Source: Flammulina velutipes (Eukaryota; Basidiomycota; Agaricomycetes; Agaricales; Physalacriaceae). From it: a stretch of 64,000 nt of DNA. Shown here piece by piece: positions 11,320 to 22,678 of the stretch (the first letter of the stretch is position 1; each line of letters starts with the position of its first letter). The position numbers and the translations under genes are program-made. The DNA lies in assembly GCA_011800155.1 (NCBI GenBank), contig CM022369.1, forward strand, positions 3,534,001 to 3,598,000, given 5' to 3'. Under the pieces are notes generated by a model that was not told where the DNA came from, did no database searches, and was given only the letters and a program-made list of their open reading frames with translations.

Positions 11320-12750
11320 CCGGATGAGGTACAACATGGCGTGCGACGGACGAAGGGCGGAGGAGTAAGTAAGCCTTTGCGACCAACAACCTCGTGGGTC
11401 GTAGCCCAGTGGAGAAGACAGATCATAATGACTGGTAGGAGGCGTGCTTTGCACGAGCTTTGATGCAAACTTGGACGCGCGCCTACATTTGCTGAGGCAA
11501 TGAACAAGTCGTGTTTGGGGGCAAGGACAACGATGAGTGTTTTGGTGTTTTAGTGAAACGAAAGGATGATGTCATTTTTGGTTATCCGCCAAGACGTTGG
11601 CAGTAATCCGCAGGAGAATAAGAGCACGGTGGTGCGTTAAACGAAAGGCAAGTTGGGTGTGAAGGTGGATGCAAAGGTGTAATTTCTCCGTCCCATACCC
11701 TCGTCACTCGCCACACGAACGACAGCCTAAGACATCCCATCCTGATCGAATGAAGACGCGTTCTGTGCCAGCCATCGTCCGCACCAAAGGCCTCGTCTCC
11801 TCGTCACCCTTCTCATCCTTCATACACGAACACCACAGGAGCTCCCCTGACCCGTTTTCCTCATCGTCGAACGCGCGTCAACGACTCCGACGACACCAGC
11901 ACGGTGGATGCTTTCCGTATAACCGCCCCCTAGAGCGAAGAGCGCGCTCGTTACAGTGTCCGCGATGTATCCCGTCCATCAGCGGTGAAAAGCCAGTTCT
12001 TCGCAGCCTGGGGGCTCCCAAAGAATGTATCCTCGGGCGAAATCTCGGAGAAACCTTGACCGTAGTTGCGAGAGCCATGAGCAGTCCAACGACGATACGC
12101 CCCAGAGACGTCTCGAGAACGGCAGCAGCGATGTTTGGTCGATCGACTGTGACTTCCGTAACCTCCCATGATAATACGCTGGCCATGATGTCGGTTCATC
12201 GATTCCACAAGGACTGGAGAATCGATCTTGTCGACTCCAGCCTCTGAGTATGCATTGAGAGTCGGAAGTGCGTGCATAGAAAAGAGGATGTATGAACACT
12301 TCGGCTTTCAATCCAGTCGCTGCGAGAGGAGAATCGATCACCTTCTCGAGAATCCTAAGACCCAAAAAACTTCAGCAACGAACAAGATTCAAGGTTGATA
12401 GACTGACCGGCCAGGTTTCTCTTCCGCATCCGTAACGGCTTCCTTAGACTCCCTCCTTCGTCCTCGTCTGCCAATATCGCTGCCACCGCCCCGGGAAAGT
12501 ATGTGTCGTCGTCCTTATCCGCAGAGGACACCAGGAGCAGGTTGCTTACTGGCAGCCCTTCAAGTCTCTTTTCCACATTTCTCCTTCAACGACTGCAACA
12601 CCATCGACATTGCACCCACATATACAGCAGTTTCAGCGATGCAGGACATATGCGAGCAGTCGACATCGGGATGGTGTAGCGCGGAGAAGAACGACACCTC
12701 AGCCGAGACGACGTAGGACTGTAAAACAGTCTTGACGAGCCTGTCCGACC
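11320..12750 (-). pseudogene. Degenerate family A copy A2
   Basis: Minus-strand translations in several frames recover pieces of family A, such as ALATTVKVS and YILWEPPG followed by a stretch like the 43.9-kb copy. At 12500-12750 the DNA has the exon and intron-like signals seen in the copies near 30.3 and 44.5 kb. At 11380-11680 the sequence resembles 2950-3200 beside copy A1. No continuous frame exists. It abuts copy A3 directly at about 12760, so A2 and A3 are in tandem. Confidence 0.45.
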
Positions 12751-12763
12751 GGAGACCCAGTGT

Positions 12764-15180
12764 TTATAGCAGAGGAGGTAGACGACTCCTTTGGACGAAC
12801 AAGACCAGCGCACATATGTTTGCCATTAGCCTTGCACGTACCAGTGCCTTGTCGTTCAATCCTGCCGTCATGCAAAGTCGCTCAGGCGCAGTGGTGAGAA
12901 CCTTGAGCACTCCAGAGTGAGTACAGGTTGAATGCATGTAGAACATTCTACGCACAGCGAAGTAGACGATGGTGAAATGCGGTGATGTCATAGACAAGTG
13001 AAAATGTGTCCTGGTTGGGATCTGGGGGACGTTCCACGAACCCTCCATCGAAATGACCTGCGGCTGAATCTTGGGTGCTGGGACCGGGGATGAGAGGACT
13101 GCTGCTCGAATGAGAATCAATATCCATGTATCGCGTTAAAAGAAAAACTTACCGAACACAGAGAATCTGTCCGTCCATCTCGCGCATTTGAGGAGTTCCG
13201 GGGGTATGTTCACCTGCGCGCTTGGACTTTTTATGACGTCTGGAAAGCTTTCCAAAGTCAGCGAGGACTACCGATGCATTTGTTTGGAAACCAAGTTTGA
13301 CATGCAACGATGGACGCAGCAATGGATGGATATAAAAGATGGTAGGCCAGAAACGATGTTGCCTAGGATTGCGCAGCTCGGGAGATTGATTGGCGCGCTG
13401 ACTAGCAAGCGTTCAGGCGCGAAAGCTGACACATGTTGAACGATAGGAGATTCGGAGAAGACGATGAAGCATTCGATGGAGAGTAAGCCCCGGAAGACAC
13501 TTGGCGAATGAACTATGCCATTGACATTATCAGTGGGCTGGCTGAACGGCGAGACGCTGAAGGGTAGATGGCGAGGAAACGATGGTGCGTCTCCTTCGAC
13601 GGCTCCAGCACCTGCGTGACCTCCCCGAGAGCATCAGCATCGAGCAGCGTTGTCCTCGCTTCAGTCGCCGTCCGCACCAGCGCCATCATCCTTCCCCACG
13701 TCTCACAGAATCCCAACCACCCACTTCGCCATTTTCCCCTTCCTCTTTTCACCTCAGGCGGCACCTGCAGCGCCTCAATATATCCCATCACCGTCCCAAG
13801 AGCGTCTCCGTCCTTCTCGCGCGAGTGCCCGATAAGCAGAGCAAGAAGCTCAGATAGTGTAAAGAACGCGTTCGTCGGCGAGTCCGCAAAGTATTCCTCC
13901 CCAACCGCTCCACAAAGTGAGTGGCTCACTACCCGCCGGGGGTTCCCAGAGAGCCTAGCTTCTTGAACTTTGGTCATAACTGCTGCGAGAGCCACGAACG
14001 ATCCAGCGGGATCGATGCAGTCCTCGTCTTCGCCGCCAACATCTCCAACTAAACGCTCCAATCGATGCTGACGTTCGACAATAGACCACTCCTTTATCAC
14101 ATTCCACGAATGTGCGTTGGCCATAATCCTGTTCTTCGTTTCCACAAGGAGTAGAGAGTCGAAGCCTTCTAGCAGTCGATATATGTGTCGAGACTCGAAA
14201 GTGCGTGACATAGGAGGATGTATGAACACCTTGGCTTTCGGCTTGCAATTCAAGCGCGATCGAGAAGACTGGATGAAGAGGGGGTTGGCCTTGATAGCAG
14301 TGGATATCGTGCCGGTGTGAGGGTCTTCACTTGCATCTGGAAGTCGTCGTCGAGGAGGTCATTGCAGGGCGGAAATAGTCTCGCTGGAGGTAGATGTGAT
14401 AGAGCAAATTGAAGATGTCTACTTGGAGGAGGCACACTGAGGAATGAGAACAACCATAATGGAGGAGGTCAAAGAGGAGTCACTACATTGGATTTATCGC
14501 CGGTGATGAACGGTAGGAGAGCGTATGTGCTGATCGTAGCCGTTGGTCTATGAGCATTGGTATCTCGGGGATGAGCGCTGAGCGCCAGCACAAACAGGGT
14601 AAGGAACTGGGTTTCGCTTCGTCTGGACTGCACCCCGAGTCGCACAGTGACTGCCAAACGTTAGTTGGCATCCATCACTAGGAAACTATACGCACCTGCA
14701 ACTTTATCTCGGCGTTGCTATCACGTGTGTGCTGGAGTTCGTTCAACGGCCGGCTCAGCTCTTCTATCTCTTTGTCCCGTTCGTCCTCCATGGATGGTTG
14801 TAGGGATAACCGCTGTTTATAGAACACAGTCGTAATCCTTCGTGCCTCGAGAGAGAATATGGTTGAGTCACATCTATGAATATGCAAGTTGATTGTCCAT
14901 TCCAATTCGGCAACAAGAGAAAACACACCTGGAATCAGATATTGGATTTATATGCGCCACAGCGTGTATAACCACACATCGTCATCATCATCAAAGTACT
15001 GGCCAGTATTCTGCCACGGTGCAAGTTGCATCCAATTCCGCTCGCTCCGTGCGTCCGCCCTAGGACGCGTCCTTGATGGTGGTGGACCTGGTGGTGGTGG
15101 TAGGTAGGAAAGGACCGGCAACTTCCGGCCGGGCGTTCATCTGAAGATTGAACGTTCGAACGTTCATTCACATTCAACAG
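12764..15180 (-). pseudogene. Family A copy A3, best preserved
   Basis: This copy keeps the longest piece of family A: a 246-residue minus-strand frame at 13513-14253 with LERLVGDVGGEDEDCIDP, FADSPTNAFFTLSELLALL, REKDGDALGTVMGYIEALQV and TTLLDADALGEVTQVLE. Upstream in transcription, DDDFQMQVKTLTP near 14.35 kb matches DEDFQTQVKTVT of the 45.7-kb copy. 14640-15160 matches 19720-20190 and would hold the 5' exons, with a coiled-coil-like piece (MEDERDKEIEELSRPLNEL). Frames still break between these parts, so either introns or damage separate them; I favour a decaying gene. 12850-13580 nearly repeats 1450-2180. The family is not recognised. Confidence 0.5.
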
Positions 15181-15749
15181 ACGACTTCAAGCTAACGTTA
15201 ATCATCTCTTTCGAGATCCAGAAATCTGACGCTATTCCAGATACTATTGATACCCTCTCGTGGCTGGGGTATAGTGACGAGGACGTTCGTTGGTACTCTG
15301 AAGCTCTCAAAACTGTCGTCGCCCAGCAGGCTGTGTGACGCCGCCGACTCCCTCCTCCTCCCGACCCTCCCCCTACTATACCTTTTCCTTAATTCCTCGC
15401 AGCCATCCAGTCTACAAAATGTAAATGCTACCAGAGCAATTCATGATTGAATTCTTTCGCACGAGCTCGCCACGAAAATGTGTTAATCAACTTTGACCCT
15501 CGTCCGAATGTCCGTGACCTTGGTTGCTCACACGGTGCTCGAAGGAAACCTTGCCCTGCAGGCTGTCGCCAATGATGATTGAATTGGTTAGTCGACGTAG
15601 TACTAGTAATGGTTGCCCCAGCGTTCAAGTTGGGACATCGGTCACATGCATCTTCAATTATCTCTATTTTCTCCATCGCTCAAAAAGGTCTTCGGCCAGC
15701 AGGCTGAGTGATATGTCCGCTCCCAGCGTTCATTTTGACGCCGACGGGC

Positions 15750-15795
15750 CTCGCCACATTAGCCACGTGAGATTAACCATTATTGTCGACGACAT
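15750..15795 (+). repeat. Direct repeat with E-box, copy 1
   Basis: The first 24 bases are identical to 15890-15913 and include CACGTG at 15764-15769. After a variable stretch both copies share GTCGACGACA. The start-to-start distance is 140 bp. CACGTG is the core bound by bHLH factors such as Cbf1, so a regulatory role for the next gene is possible but inferred. Confidence 0.6.
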
Positions 15796-15889
15796 GGAAA
15801 AACGTAGCAAATCTTGTTCTCTATGTCCTATTGTGATATCCTGGTCTACCATCGCCACACCTTAGCGTGGGAAAATGTTCTCAGAACGT

Positions 15890-15934
15890 CTCGCCACATT
15901 AGCCACGTGAGATCAGTCATGTTGTCGACGACAC
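15890..15934 (+). repeat. Direct repeat with E-box, copy 2
   Basis: Second copy of the repeat at 15750, with CACGTG at 15904-15909. It ends about 40 bp before the proposed ATG of the gene at 15971. Confidence 0.6.
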
Positions 15935-15970
15935 GAACAAACATTGAAACAACGTTGTCCTTTGACTGTG

Positions 15971-16564
15971 ATGTCGTCTACCTCTAACATAGTCAGTTAG
16001 CATACACATCATGATGCCCAACTAACTCCACGTTTAGAAATTCAACGATGCTATCGGACCGTGGCAAAGGATGCCAGACAAATACAGGCCTAGCATCAAA
16101 GACCAATTCTACCCTCGCCCGCTCGAACTTGGCATCGGCGTTAACGAGCAAGAGTTGCGCGCCTTCGCAAAAGCCGTTAAAATCAATCACCGCAAGAGTG
16201 TTGATTACCTCGTCTACGCTATCAATGATTACTGCTCGAAACGCTGCGAAATGCCCGAGTTCCGCCCCACATTCAAGTACTGCAGGCTCGCATACCCCGA
16301 TGCGCGATATGGGTTCTGCATCCTGAACAGCTACGACCTTAGTCCTTTGCGTCCCCACCTCGGCGCTCTTGACAGGCCAGTCTCTCTCTTGGAGAAGCTT
16401 TGGCAAGATGCTGGCGTAGACAAGAAGGTGATGTGGCACATCAGTGGGTCTAATTCTCGTGCCGAGAACACCCAGAAGGTAAGACTCTGCCTTTTACCTT
16501 TTTATTCTAGCTGACGATTCTCTACTCCAAGCTCTGGGAGGAGCCGGAGAATGGGCAATTGTAG
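15971..16564 (+). CDS. Small unrecognised fungal protein
   Basis: The main exon is 16038-16478; it is open upstream of its first ATG (16071) with protein-like sequence FNDAIGPWQRMPDKYRP, so an earlier exon is likely. ATG at 15971 followed by seven codons, a 46-base intron (15992-16037, weak donor GTCAGT, branch CTAAC, acceptor TTTAG) joins in frame. Intron two is 16479-16531 (GTAAGA, branch CTGAC, acceptor AAG), and the last exon ends at TAG 16562-16564. The product of about 165 residues carries SVDYLVYAINDYCSKRCEM and RYGFCILNSYDLSPLRPHL. There is no signal peptide or membrane segment. I do not recognise the family. Two E-box repeats lie upstream. Confidence 0.55.
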
Positions 16565-16938
16565 GAAATATGTGTGGTGGCGTTGGAAATGGTCCTCTTC
16601 CTTACTACCATCTGATCTTCGTTCGAAGATACATGCCGTAGCCATGTTATTTTTTGTTGTGAAGTTCCCTTTATTCAAATACTATTCTTTCCATTGATAT
16701 GGTATGGGCCTCTCAGAGTCAGTGTTGCCTCTGGGCCCGCGTACTTCGGTAAACGAGGTGATGGAACGACCCTCGTGGCTTGAGGCTAGGTTAGCTGGAG
16801 AACATCGATGGCATCGATGACGCTCGTGAATTGGATGTTTGCCTCTTCTTTCCCAAATCTAGATCTAGAATCTAGATAGCTACTCCGCTGGCGTGGGAAC
16901 TGCGCAAGAGACGGGAAGGTTGCTTGCGTTTCCCCACC
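16565..16938. other. Intergenic with perfect 12-bp palindrome
   Basis: 3' region of the preceding gene and promoter of the next. TCTAGATCTAGA at 16858-16869 is a perfect palindrome followed at once by ATCTAGAT, about 70 bp before the next start codon. Confidence 0.4.
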
Positions 16939-18407
16939 ATGGTCGATGTATGTGCAGTGTTGTTATCCTTTCTTTCATTCCTGACAACGAAATTCAGTCA
17001 TTACAACTTCAACGAACCCAGGTTTTCCAGCATCTCCAGCACTGCACAGACTTCGCTGAAGCGATTCGCTTCGAGTTCGGCATCTATGCAGTTATCACAT
17101 ATACCCAAACCATCGTGTCGCTCTGTATTTCTATCGACCTTCCAACCGCTGTCTCCATTCTCTACCCTCAACGCTCGATCTACTCAAAGAGATTGGCCGA
17201 AGTCTTCCCGTCTCAGGGCTGCTCCCACGTAGTCCCCGACGCCGTCCAAGCAATAGAGACACTCTCAACCGGACAGGCCACGGTATCGGTGGATGAGGGT
17301 CTGGAGTTCGCACGGGATGACAAAACTGGGTCGAGAATTGCTGTCATCAGGACCAATCCGATGGCTTCAAACAGCATACCTCAGTATGAACTCCTTCCGG
17401 GAAGACGCGAGAGTTCCATGCATCATTTAACTCTCTGGGAAGTGAAACAACTCGACGTTACAGATGTGGTCTACGGTATGGCATTACTTTAGTGTCTGAC
17501 GGCATCTGACTCCTCTCTAGGTGTGTCTTTCGATGATGACCGTGCAGCAGCTTTCGTTCGAAATTCGCCGTGGTCCGCACTTGGGCCCAATGATGCTTTG
17601 ACCGACTTCGATTCCGTTCCGGAGCTGCTGCTCCAGGTCCTTCATACATTCATGAGGTACGAAAATGTACAGAAGGTGCGCCTGGCGCTTGTCATCGGTG
17701 CCTTCCTTGCTGTACTGGAATGGGATCGCCCAGCTGTTGTCAAGTGTCCCTCTCTACTCACGGTGGTCTTGGGACGCAACCCGAGTCTCCTGTGCCAATA
17801 CGTCCCCCAGAAAGACTATTCCCCCACTATCCTAATGCCGTTGAGGCGCATGATGAAAAACGGGCAACCTTCGCCTGCCCTTCGTGCTGCCCTCTATTAT
17901 CTATACGTGCAGGATGTCCCGATGGCTTCCATTATCCCAGATGCAGATATCTTTGATATCGGCTACTTTGCGCATAACCCTTACGTCGACGACGAAGACA
18001 GTGACGAAGACAACGGCAATGGCGGTGACGAAAAGATCGATGACGAAGAGAACAGTGGTGACAAAGAGAACAGTGGTGGCGAAGAAAACAGTGGTGACGA
18101 AGAAAACAGCAATGACGAAGAGAATGAAGAAGAGAATGACGACGAAGAGATGGGCGACGAAGGAGGCAACGTCGGCGAAGGAGGCAACATCGGCGAGGGA
18201 GGCAACGTCGGTGACGAATATGATACTAGCTATCGGAGGGATGTAGAAACGCTGAAGCGAGTTTTCAGCGACTGGTGGAAGACGGCGGATATAAAAATCA
18301 CACCGGAGCAGGATAAGATGCAGTTGGACCAGGTTTCACCAGAAGATATGTGGGACGCGACCTATGCGCCAAATCAGACTCCCTCCACTAATGCACTCTG
18401 GGGATAA
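16939..18407 (+). CDS. Unrecognised protein with acidic repeat tail
   Basis: Three exons: 16939-16947 (ATG GTC GAT), 16998-17475 and 17521-18407. Introns are 50 and 45 bases, with GTATGT and GTATGG donors, CTGAC branch sites and CAG/TAG acceptors. The ATG at 16939 was chosen because the short first exon and the CTGAC-CAG acceptor restore the frame; the longer frame from 16893 would read through the intron. The first two thirds look globular (VSILYPQRSIYSKRLAEVFP; ALRAALYYLYVQDVPMASI). Then follows an acidic low-complexity region made of DEENSGD-like units and GNVGEGGN repeats, and a short ordered end. No domain is recognised. The acidic tail resembles those of nuclear or chromatin-binding proteins, but that is only compositional. 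Confidence 0.7.
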
Positions 18408-18599
18408 TTTGTATCGACTAGTTACGGAATACATCGCTTTCTATGTAACTTATGTATGACGAGTGGATTCACACGTTCTTAATGCGATAACGTCCATCTT
18501 TAGAGGCAAAGCATACTGATTCGTTACCAAAAACGATGTGCATATGAATGACAATGTATAGTAGGAATCGGTGGGCATCACTACCCAGCCATGCAACCG

Positions 18600-20200
18600 C
18601 ACTTCCTTTTAGACGATAGGTCGCTGTTGATCAAAGGTGTTCGTCGCATGCTTCTCGCACGAGTGCCCGATAAGCAGAGCAAGAAGCTCTTGCCCAATCT
18701 ATTCTCCTCATCGGCGAACCGCGCCAGCACCAACGCAAACAACTCCGGCGACACCAACACCTTGGTACCTCCCGGATAGTGTGAAGAACGCGTTCGTCAT
18801 CGCCGAATCCACAATATATCCCTCCTCGTCTGCTCCACCAGCGATGGTGAGTCGTTCCCTGCCCTCCGGAATTTCCCAGAGAATATAGGTTGAGGTAGTA
18901 GCGAGGGGAAACTTTGGTCACAACTGCTGCGAGAGCCACGTACTCGACGCAGCCCTCATGTTCGCCACCGACATCCCCAACCAAAAACTCCAGTCGCGAC
19001 TCATCCATCACGTCCCATGATCGTGCGGTGGCCAGAACCCAGTTCATCGAAACCACGAGTCAAAGCCTTCCAGCAGTCGAAACTCGGACGACGTATGAAC
19101 ACCTAGGCATTCGGCGGTTCCTGCAAGCACAAACTCGATCACGCTTGAAATGCTTCAAAGGGACGTCAGCGACAACAACATCGAAAGTTGAAGCAATACT
19201 TACCGCGACGATGTCTTATCCCCACCCATAATAGCCCAGTTCGATTTACCCACCTACTCGTTCTCATTTGCGAGATCGTCCTCGTCCGCTGTCACCACTT
19301 CGGGAAGGCGCAGCGTAGATAAGAACGAGACGAGGAGTCTTTGACCAGCTGGAGCATTTGGTCGCATCCGTAGCTAGAACGAACACTCCTTGACTAGGTC
19401 GGCGGTGAAAAGTTGGTCGTCGGAGGCGATGGGTTGGAGAGCATCATTTCCGCGAGAAGGATGGCAATGCAGCCCGCGGTCGCCTTGTCCGTATGATACA
19501 GAAGATGGAGGACGAGAGCGATCTAACATATTTGTTGTCCGACGGCCAGAAGAAGCTCCGCGCCCGCGTCTTTCAGCGCATCTTTACAGCGAAGAGCAAG
19601 ACGAGATGGATGCTGTGGTAAAGGGTGCGGGAGCGTGACATCGTCGAAGAGGTCGTTGCAAGCGGAAACAAGATGTGATAGTTGGAGGAGGCATAGAGTG
19701 CTGATCATAGCCGGTAAACGTTGGTTGGCATCCATCGCTAGGAGACTGTACGCACCTCCCACTTTATCTCAGCGTCGCTATTGTGCGTGTGCTTGAGAAA
19801 TCAGTTCAACGGCCGGCTCACATCTTCATCCCGTTTGTCCTCCGCGTCTGGATGGTTTTGGGATAACCGATGTCAGAGCTTATGCTTATAGAACACAGCC
19901 ATAATCCTTCGCGCTGCGAAAGAGACTCCGGTTGAGTCTCGTCTATGAATAAACGAGTTGACTGTTGATTCCAATCCGCCAACAAGAAAGAGCGCACCTC
20001 GATGTAATTTATATTCGCCACATCTGATGTGTCTAACCACACGCCGTCGTCGTCGTCAAAGTACGCTGTATCCAATTCCAAGTAGATTCGCTCAGTGCGT
20101 CCGCGTCAGGACGTGTCCTTGACGGAGGTGGTGGTAGGTAGAAGAGGATCGGCAACTTCCGGCCCGGCGTTCATCTGCAGTTCGAACATTCACGTTCATC
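18600..20200 (-). pseudogene. Degenerate family A copy A4
   Basis: Minus-strand pieces include LEFLVGDVGGEHEGC and VALAAVVTKVS near 18.95 kb, and DLFDDVTLP near 19.64 kb. 19720-20190 is clearly homologous to 14640-15160 (the 5' part of A3), including the flank with CGGCAACTTCCGGCC and the GTTCATCTG run. A frame at 19818-20081 gives an N-terminus-like MELDTAYFDDDDGVWLDTSD. The middle of the gene is missing or scrambled relative to A3, and no continuous frame remains. Confidence 0.45.
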
Positions 20201-20501
20201 GCTCAAGGTTTCGCGATATATTATACCAGCTACTGGTGACATGAATTATTGAGTACCTCGGTAATTCTTCGTCTTCCCGATCCCCCAGCCCCCATAAGAG
20301 CCTCCTTCCCCAACTTCCCTCAACTTCCGCTGCACTCCAAGTTTAGTTGGCGCTTCCTGAGTTCGTGGGCTGGTACAAATGTCGATGAGTCAACTACAGA
20401 TGATGTTAAATACATTGACACAACGCTCTCTCTCTCAGCAACAACGTTAGCCAAAAGCAAAAAGGAGAGAAAAAGAAAAAAGACGAACCTAGACAGCGAG
20501 C

Positions 20502-21587
20502 CTAGGGTACGACTTCATACAATGAACAGCCGGGGAACCTGTCCTTGACCTGCTCCTCGATCCACCAGTAAGGAGTAAGGTATGAAGTGTCCGAGCCGAC
20601 AGTGATGATCCCGACAATACGACCCGCCCTATCGAGTACGACCGAGCCCGAGTCGCCAGCTGCGGAAAACTCGCCGTGGTAGGGTAAGACAGCAATCTCA
20701 AGCGACTTTTGATTGACACCAATGTGTGTAAAGGACTCGAGGCCATTGAGACGACCGACGGTTGTCCCCGTGGCCAACCCGTTCTTCACGACCAGCAAGC
20801 ACTTCTCGCCATGGACGTCGAGGTGTTGAGGATTACGCATCTTGTCATCTCGGACGATATCGAAAGCTTGGAGGAGACCATCCTGGGGGTATTTGTATCC
20901 CTTTCGGTCCTGCGGCTGAGGAAAGAGCATGTTTCCATAGTCTGCGACTGACAGTCTACCACCTGTACAGGACATAGTCAGGACATGACATGGAAAGATA
21001 TGGGCGAAAAAAGACGGACCAACCCAAACTTTATTGCCTCTAAATGTCTTCCAATCAAACTTGTCCTTGTAGAGCTCGACAAGAGCCCAGTCGTTGCAGA
21101 ACTTGTAAGGCTCTGAGACCTCAATATTCTCCGCGTGAAGTACGCAGCCAATAGTACGCTGATCGAGTGTAGCAAAGTTCTCCGTAACTTCAGCGTGGAT
21201 GACTTTGACCCTATGGATCTCCTTCGTAGCCCTGCCCACCAAACCCAGATACTCATCGCGTTTCTCAACCACCTCCTCACTATCACCCTCCCCAAGCCTA
21301 CCGAGGGCATCGTTCCAGGCGTCGATAGTGGACGTCATGGCCGTGATGGCGTTTTCGTAGCCCTTCATACCGAGCACGATGATTTCCTCAGGACCCTTCG
21401 TGTTGGGAGCGCCGTTGAACAGATTAAAGAGACGACAGAGGATGAGTGGTAGATGCGTATGGAATAACGGCAGAATTGTCTCCATAACAGCAATGACAAG
21501 GGTTGTGCTGGAGACGGAATAGGGAAGGAGATCCTTCGGAGGGGTTTGAAGCAGAGGAAGAAAGGGAGTCACTGTGACCAAAGACAT
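20502..21587 (-). CDS. Trypsin-like serine protease homologue, His region missing
   Basis: A single 361-residue frame. It belongs to the PA-clan trypsin-like proteins common in mushroom-forming fungi. Visible landmarks are NDWALVELYKDKFDW (the Asp is residue 166), EKCLLVVKNGLATGTTVGR, and GDSGSVVLDRAGRIVGI (Ser 313), then YLTPYWWIEEQVKDRFP as in relatives. The usual N-terminal strand with the catalytic His (TARHV-like) is absent: the frame begins with an unrelated hydrophobic, proline-rich run. As written, the triad is incomplete. Either an upstream exon was missed or the gene has lost its N-terminus and is a pseudogene. A broken F-box gene lies just upstream on the same strand. Confidence 0.6.
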   Translation of the reverse strand: MSLVTVTPFLPLLQTPPKDLLPYSVSSTTLVIAVMETILPLFHTHLPLILCRLFNLFNGAPNTKGPEEIIVLGMKGYENAITAMTSTIDAWNDALGRLGEGDSEEVVEKRDEYLGLVGRATKEIHRVKVIHAEVTENFATLDQRTIGCVLHAENIEVSEPYKFCNDWALVELYKDKFDWKTFRGNKVWVGPSFFAHIFPCHVLTMSCTGGRLSVADYGNMLFPQPQDRKGYKYPQDGLLQAFDIVRDDKMRNPQHLDVHGEKCLLVVKNGLATGTTVGRLNGLESFTHIGVNQKSLEIAVLPYHGEFSAAGDSGSVVLDRAGRIVGIITVGSDTSYLTPYWWIEEQVKDRFPGCSLYEVVP

Positions 21588-21665
21588 GCGATGGATGTCT
21601 TAACGTTGAGGCGTCGTTGAGTTCAGCGCCATGAAAAAGGCACTGGTGATCGCGTCGTGGGATCC

Positions 21666-22466
21666 CTATGTCCGTTGTCTTGCTATAAACTTCTCCAACT
21701 CGTCCCAGAACTCGAACTGCGAGAGCATCGACTCTGTGCATTGCATGATATCCTGGAAGGGGTCATCTAGCCCGCCGATGCCAACTGGGATGAGCTGAGG
21801 ATAGTATTGCTCCTGGGACCTCTTCATCTCGGCTAGCATGGTCTCGCTGACGTTGGGATGGCCTATGCGAGGCACGGTGAAGGCAATAAGTCAAGCAGGA
21901 TATGAGATAGAAGCGGGTAATCCCGCGCGGACTCCAGGAGGACGACCACGTTGGACCAGACGACGTCGCGAAATTGCAAGTGGGTGATGTTGGGGGGGAG
22001 GATGCCTATGTCACCATTCAGCAGGTAAAGAGACAGATACTTAAGTTTTTGGAGATGGCCTAGGGAGGAAAGATTGTACGATTCATAATTTTCCAGATCC
22101 AATTCGGAGATGGTAAGATGGGTGATGTTATTGCAGATATTGAGTAAGTCGGAGTATTGGCCTGTAGAGAGTTGCTGAACGGCGCTTGCGATGAATTGGT
22201 CGTCGTCCCGCGCGGACATGCACCTTTTGAACACCTCATGTTCATTTTGATCCTCGATGAGAACCTTGGCGTATAGTCGCCGTTCAAGCCTAACGAATAG
22301 CTGGGTAAGGTTTCTGTGATGGTGAGTGCATGGTTACGCACCAATTGCGAGCTGCGCGCGAGACGAGGAGGAGCGTGAACATTGTGCATGGACTGTCCAA
22401 GGCAGCGAGTTCGAAAATGGTGCGGATAACCTCATAAGGAAGTCGACAGATGGCCGTTGAGGACAT
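21666..22466 (-). pseudogene. F-box / leucine-rich protein gene with frame breaks
   Basis: From the ATG at 22466 the frame starts with an F-box-like segment: CRLPYEVIRTIFELAALD then FTLLLVSRAARNW. It then leaves frame; the continuation VRLERRLYAKVLIEDQNE leads into the frame 21863-22234 with leucine-rich character (NNITHLTISELDLENYESY, HLQKLKYLSLYLL). A further one-base shift near 21893 leads into PRIGHPNVSETMLAEMKRS and FEFWDELEKFIARQRT, ending at 21666. I could not place an intron that repairs the first break with canonical borders, so this looks like a damaged gene. F-box proteins link substrates to SCF ubiquitin ligases; the family is greatly expanded in mushroom fungi. Confidence 0.5.
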
Positions 22467-22678
22467 AGTGCTCGTCGAGAGGAGTCTCCAGCGTGAGGAC
22501 GTCGGTGAAAGTTAGCAAGGATGCTGGTGATTGATGGTGGTCGAAAGGCAAGCTCGTCCATAGCATCAATGATCATGCAATAGTAACGACTAAATTTCTT
22601 TGGCGGCGAAACAATGTACTTGACTCCTGCGACGAAGCCAAGAATATTTACATAGGACTGTGAATACGATAAGAGAGT

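Larger units (their letters stand above)
15190..15960. other. Upstream region without gene
   Basis: No supported coding region. It holds two copies of a 46-bp direct repeat that contains the E-box CACGTG (listed separately) and is probably the 5' region of the gene starting at 15971. Confidence 0.35.

Noticed and set aside
17981..18205. Minus-strand serine/proline frame of 74 codons
   Set aside because: Reverse complement of the acidic repeat; low-complexity shadow.
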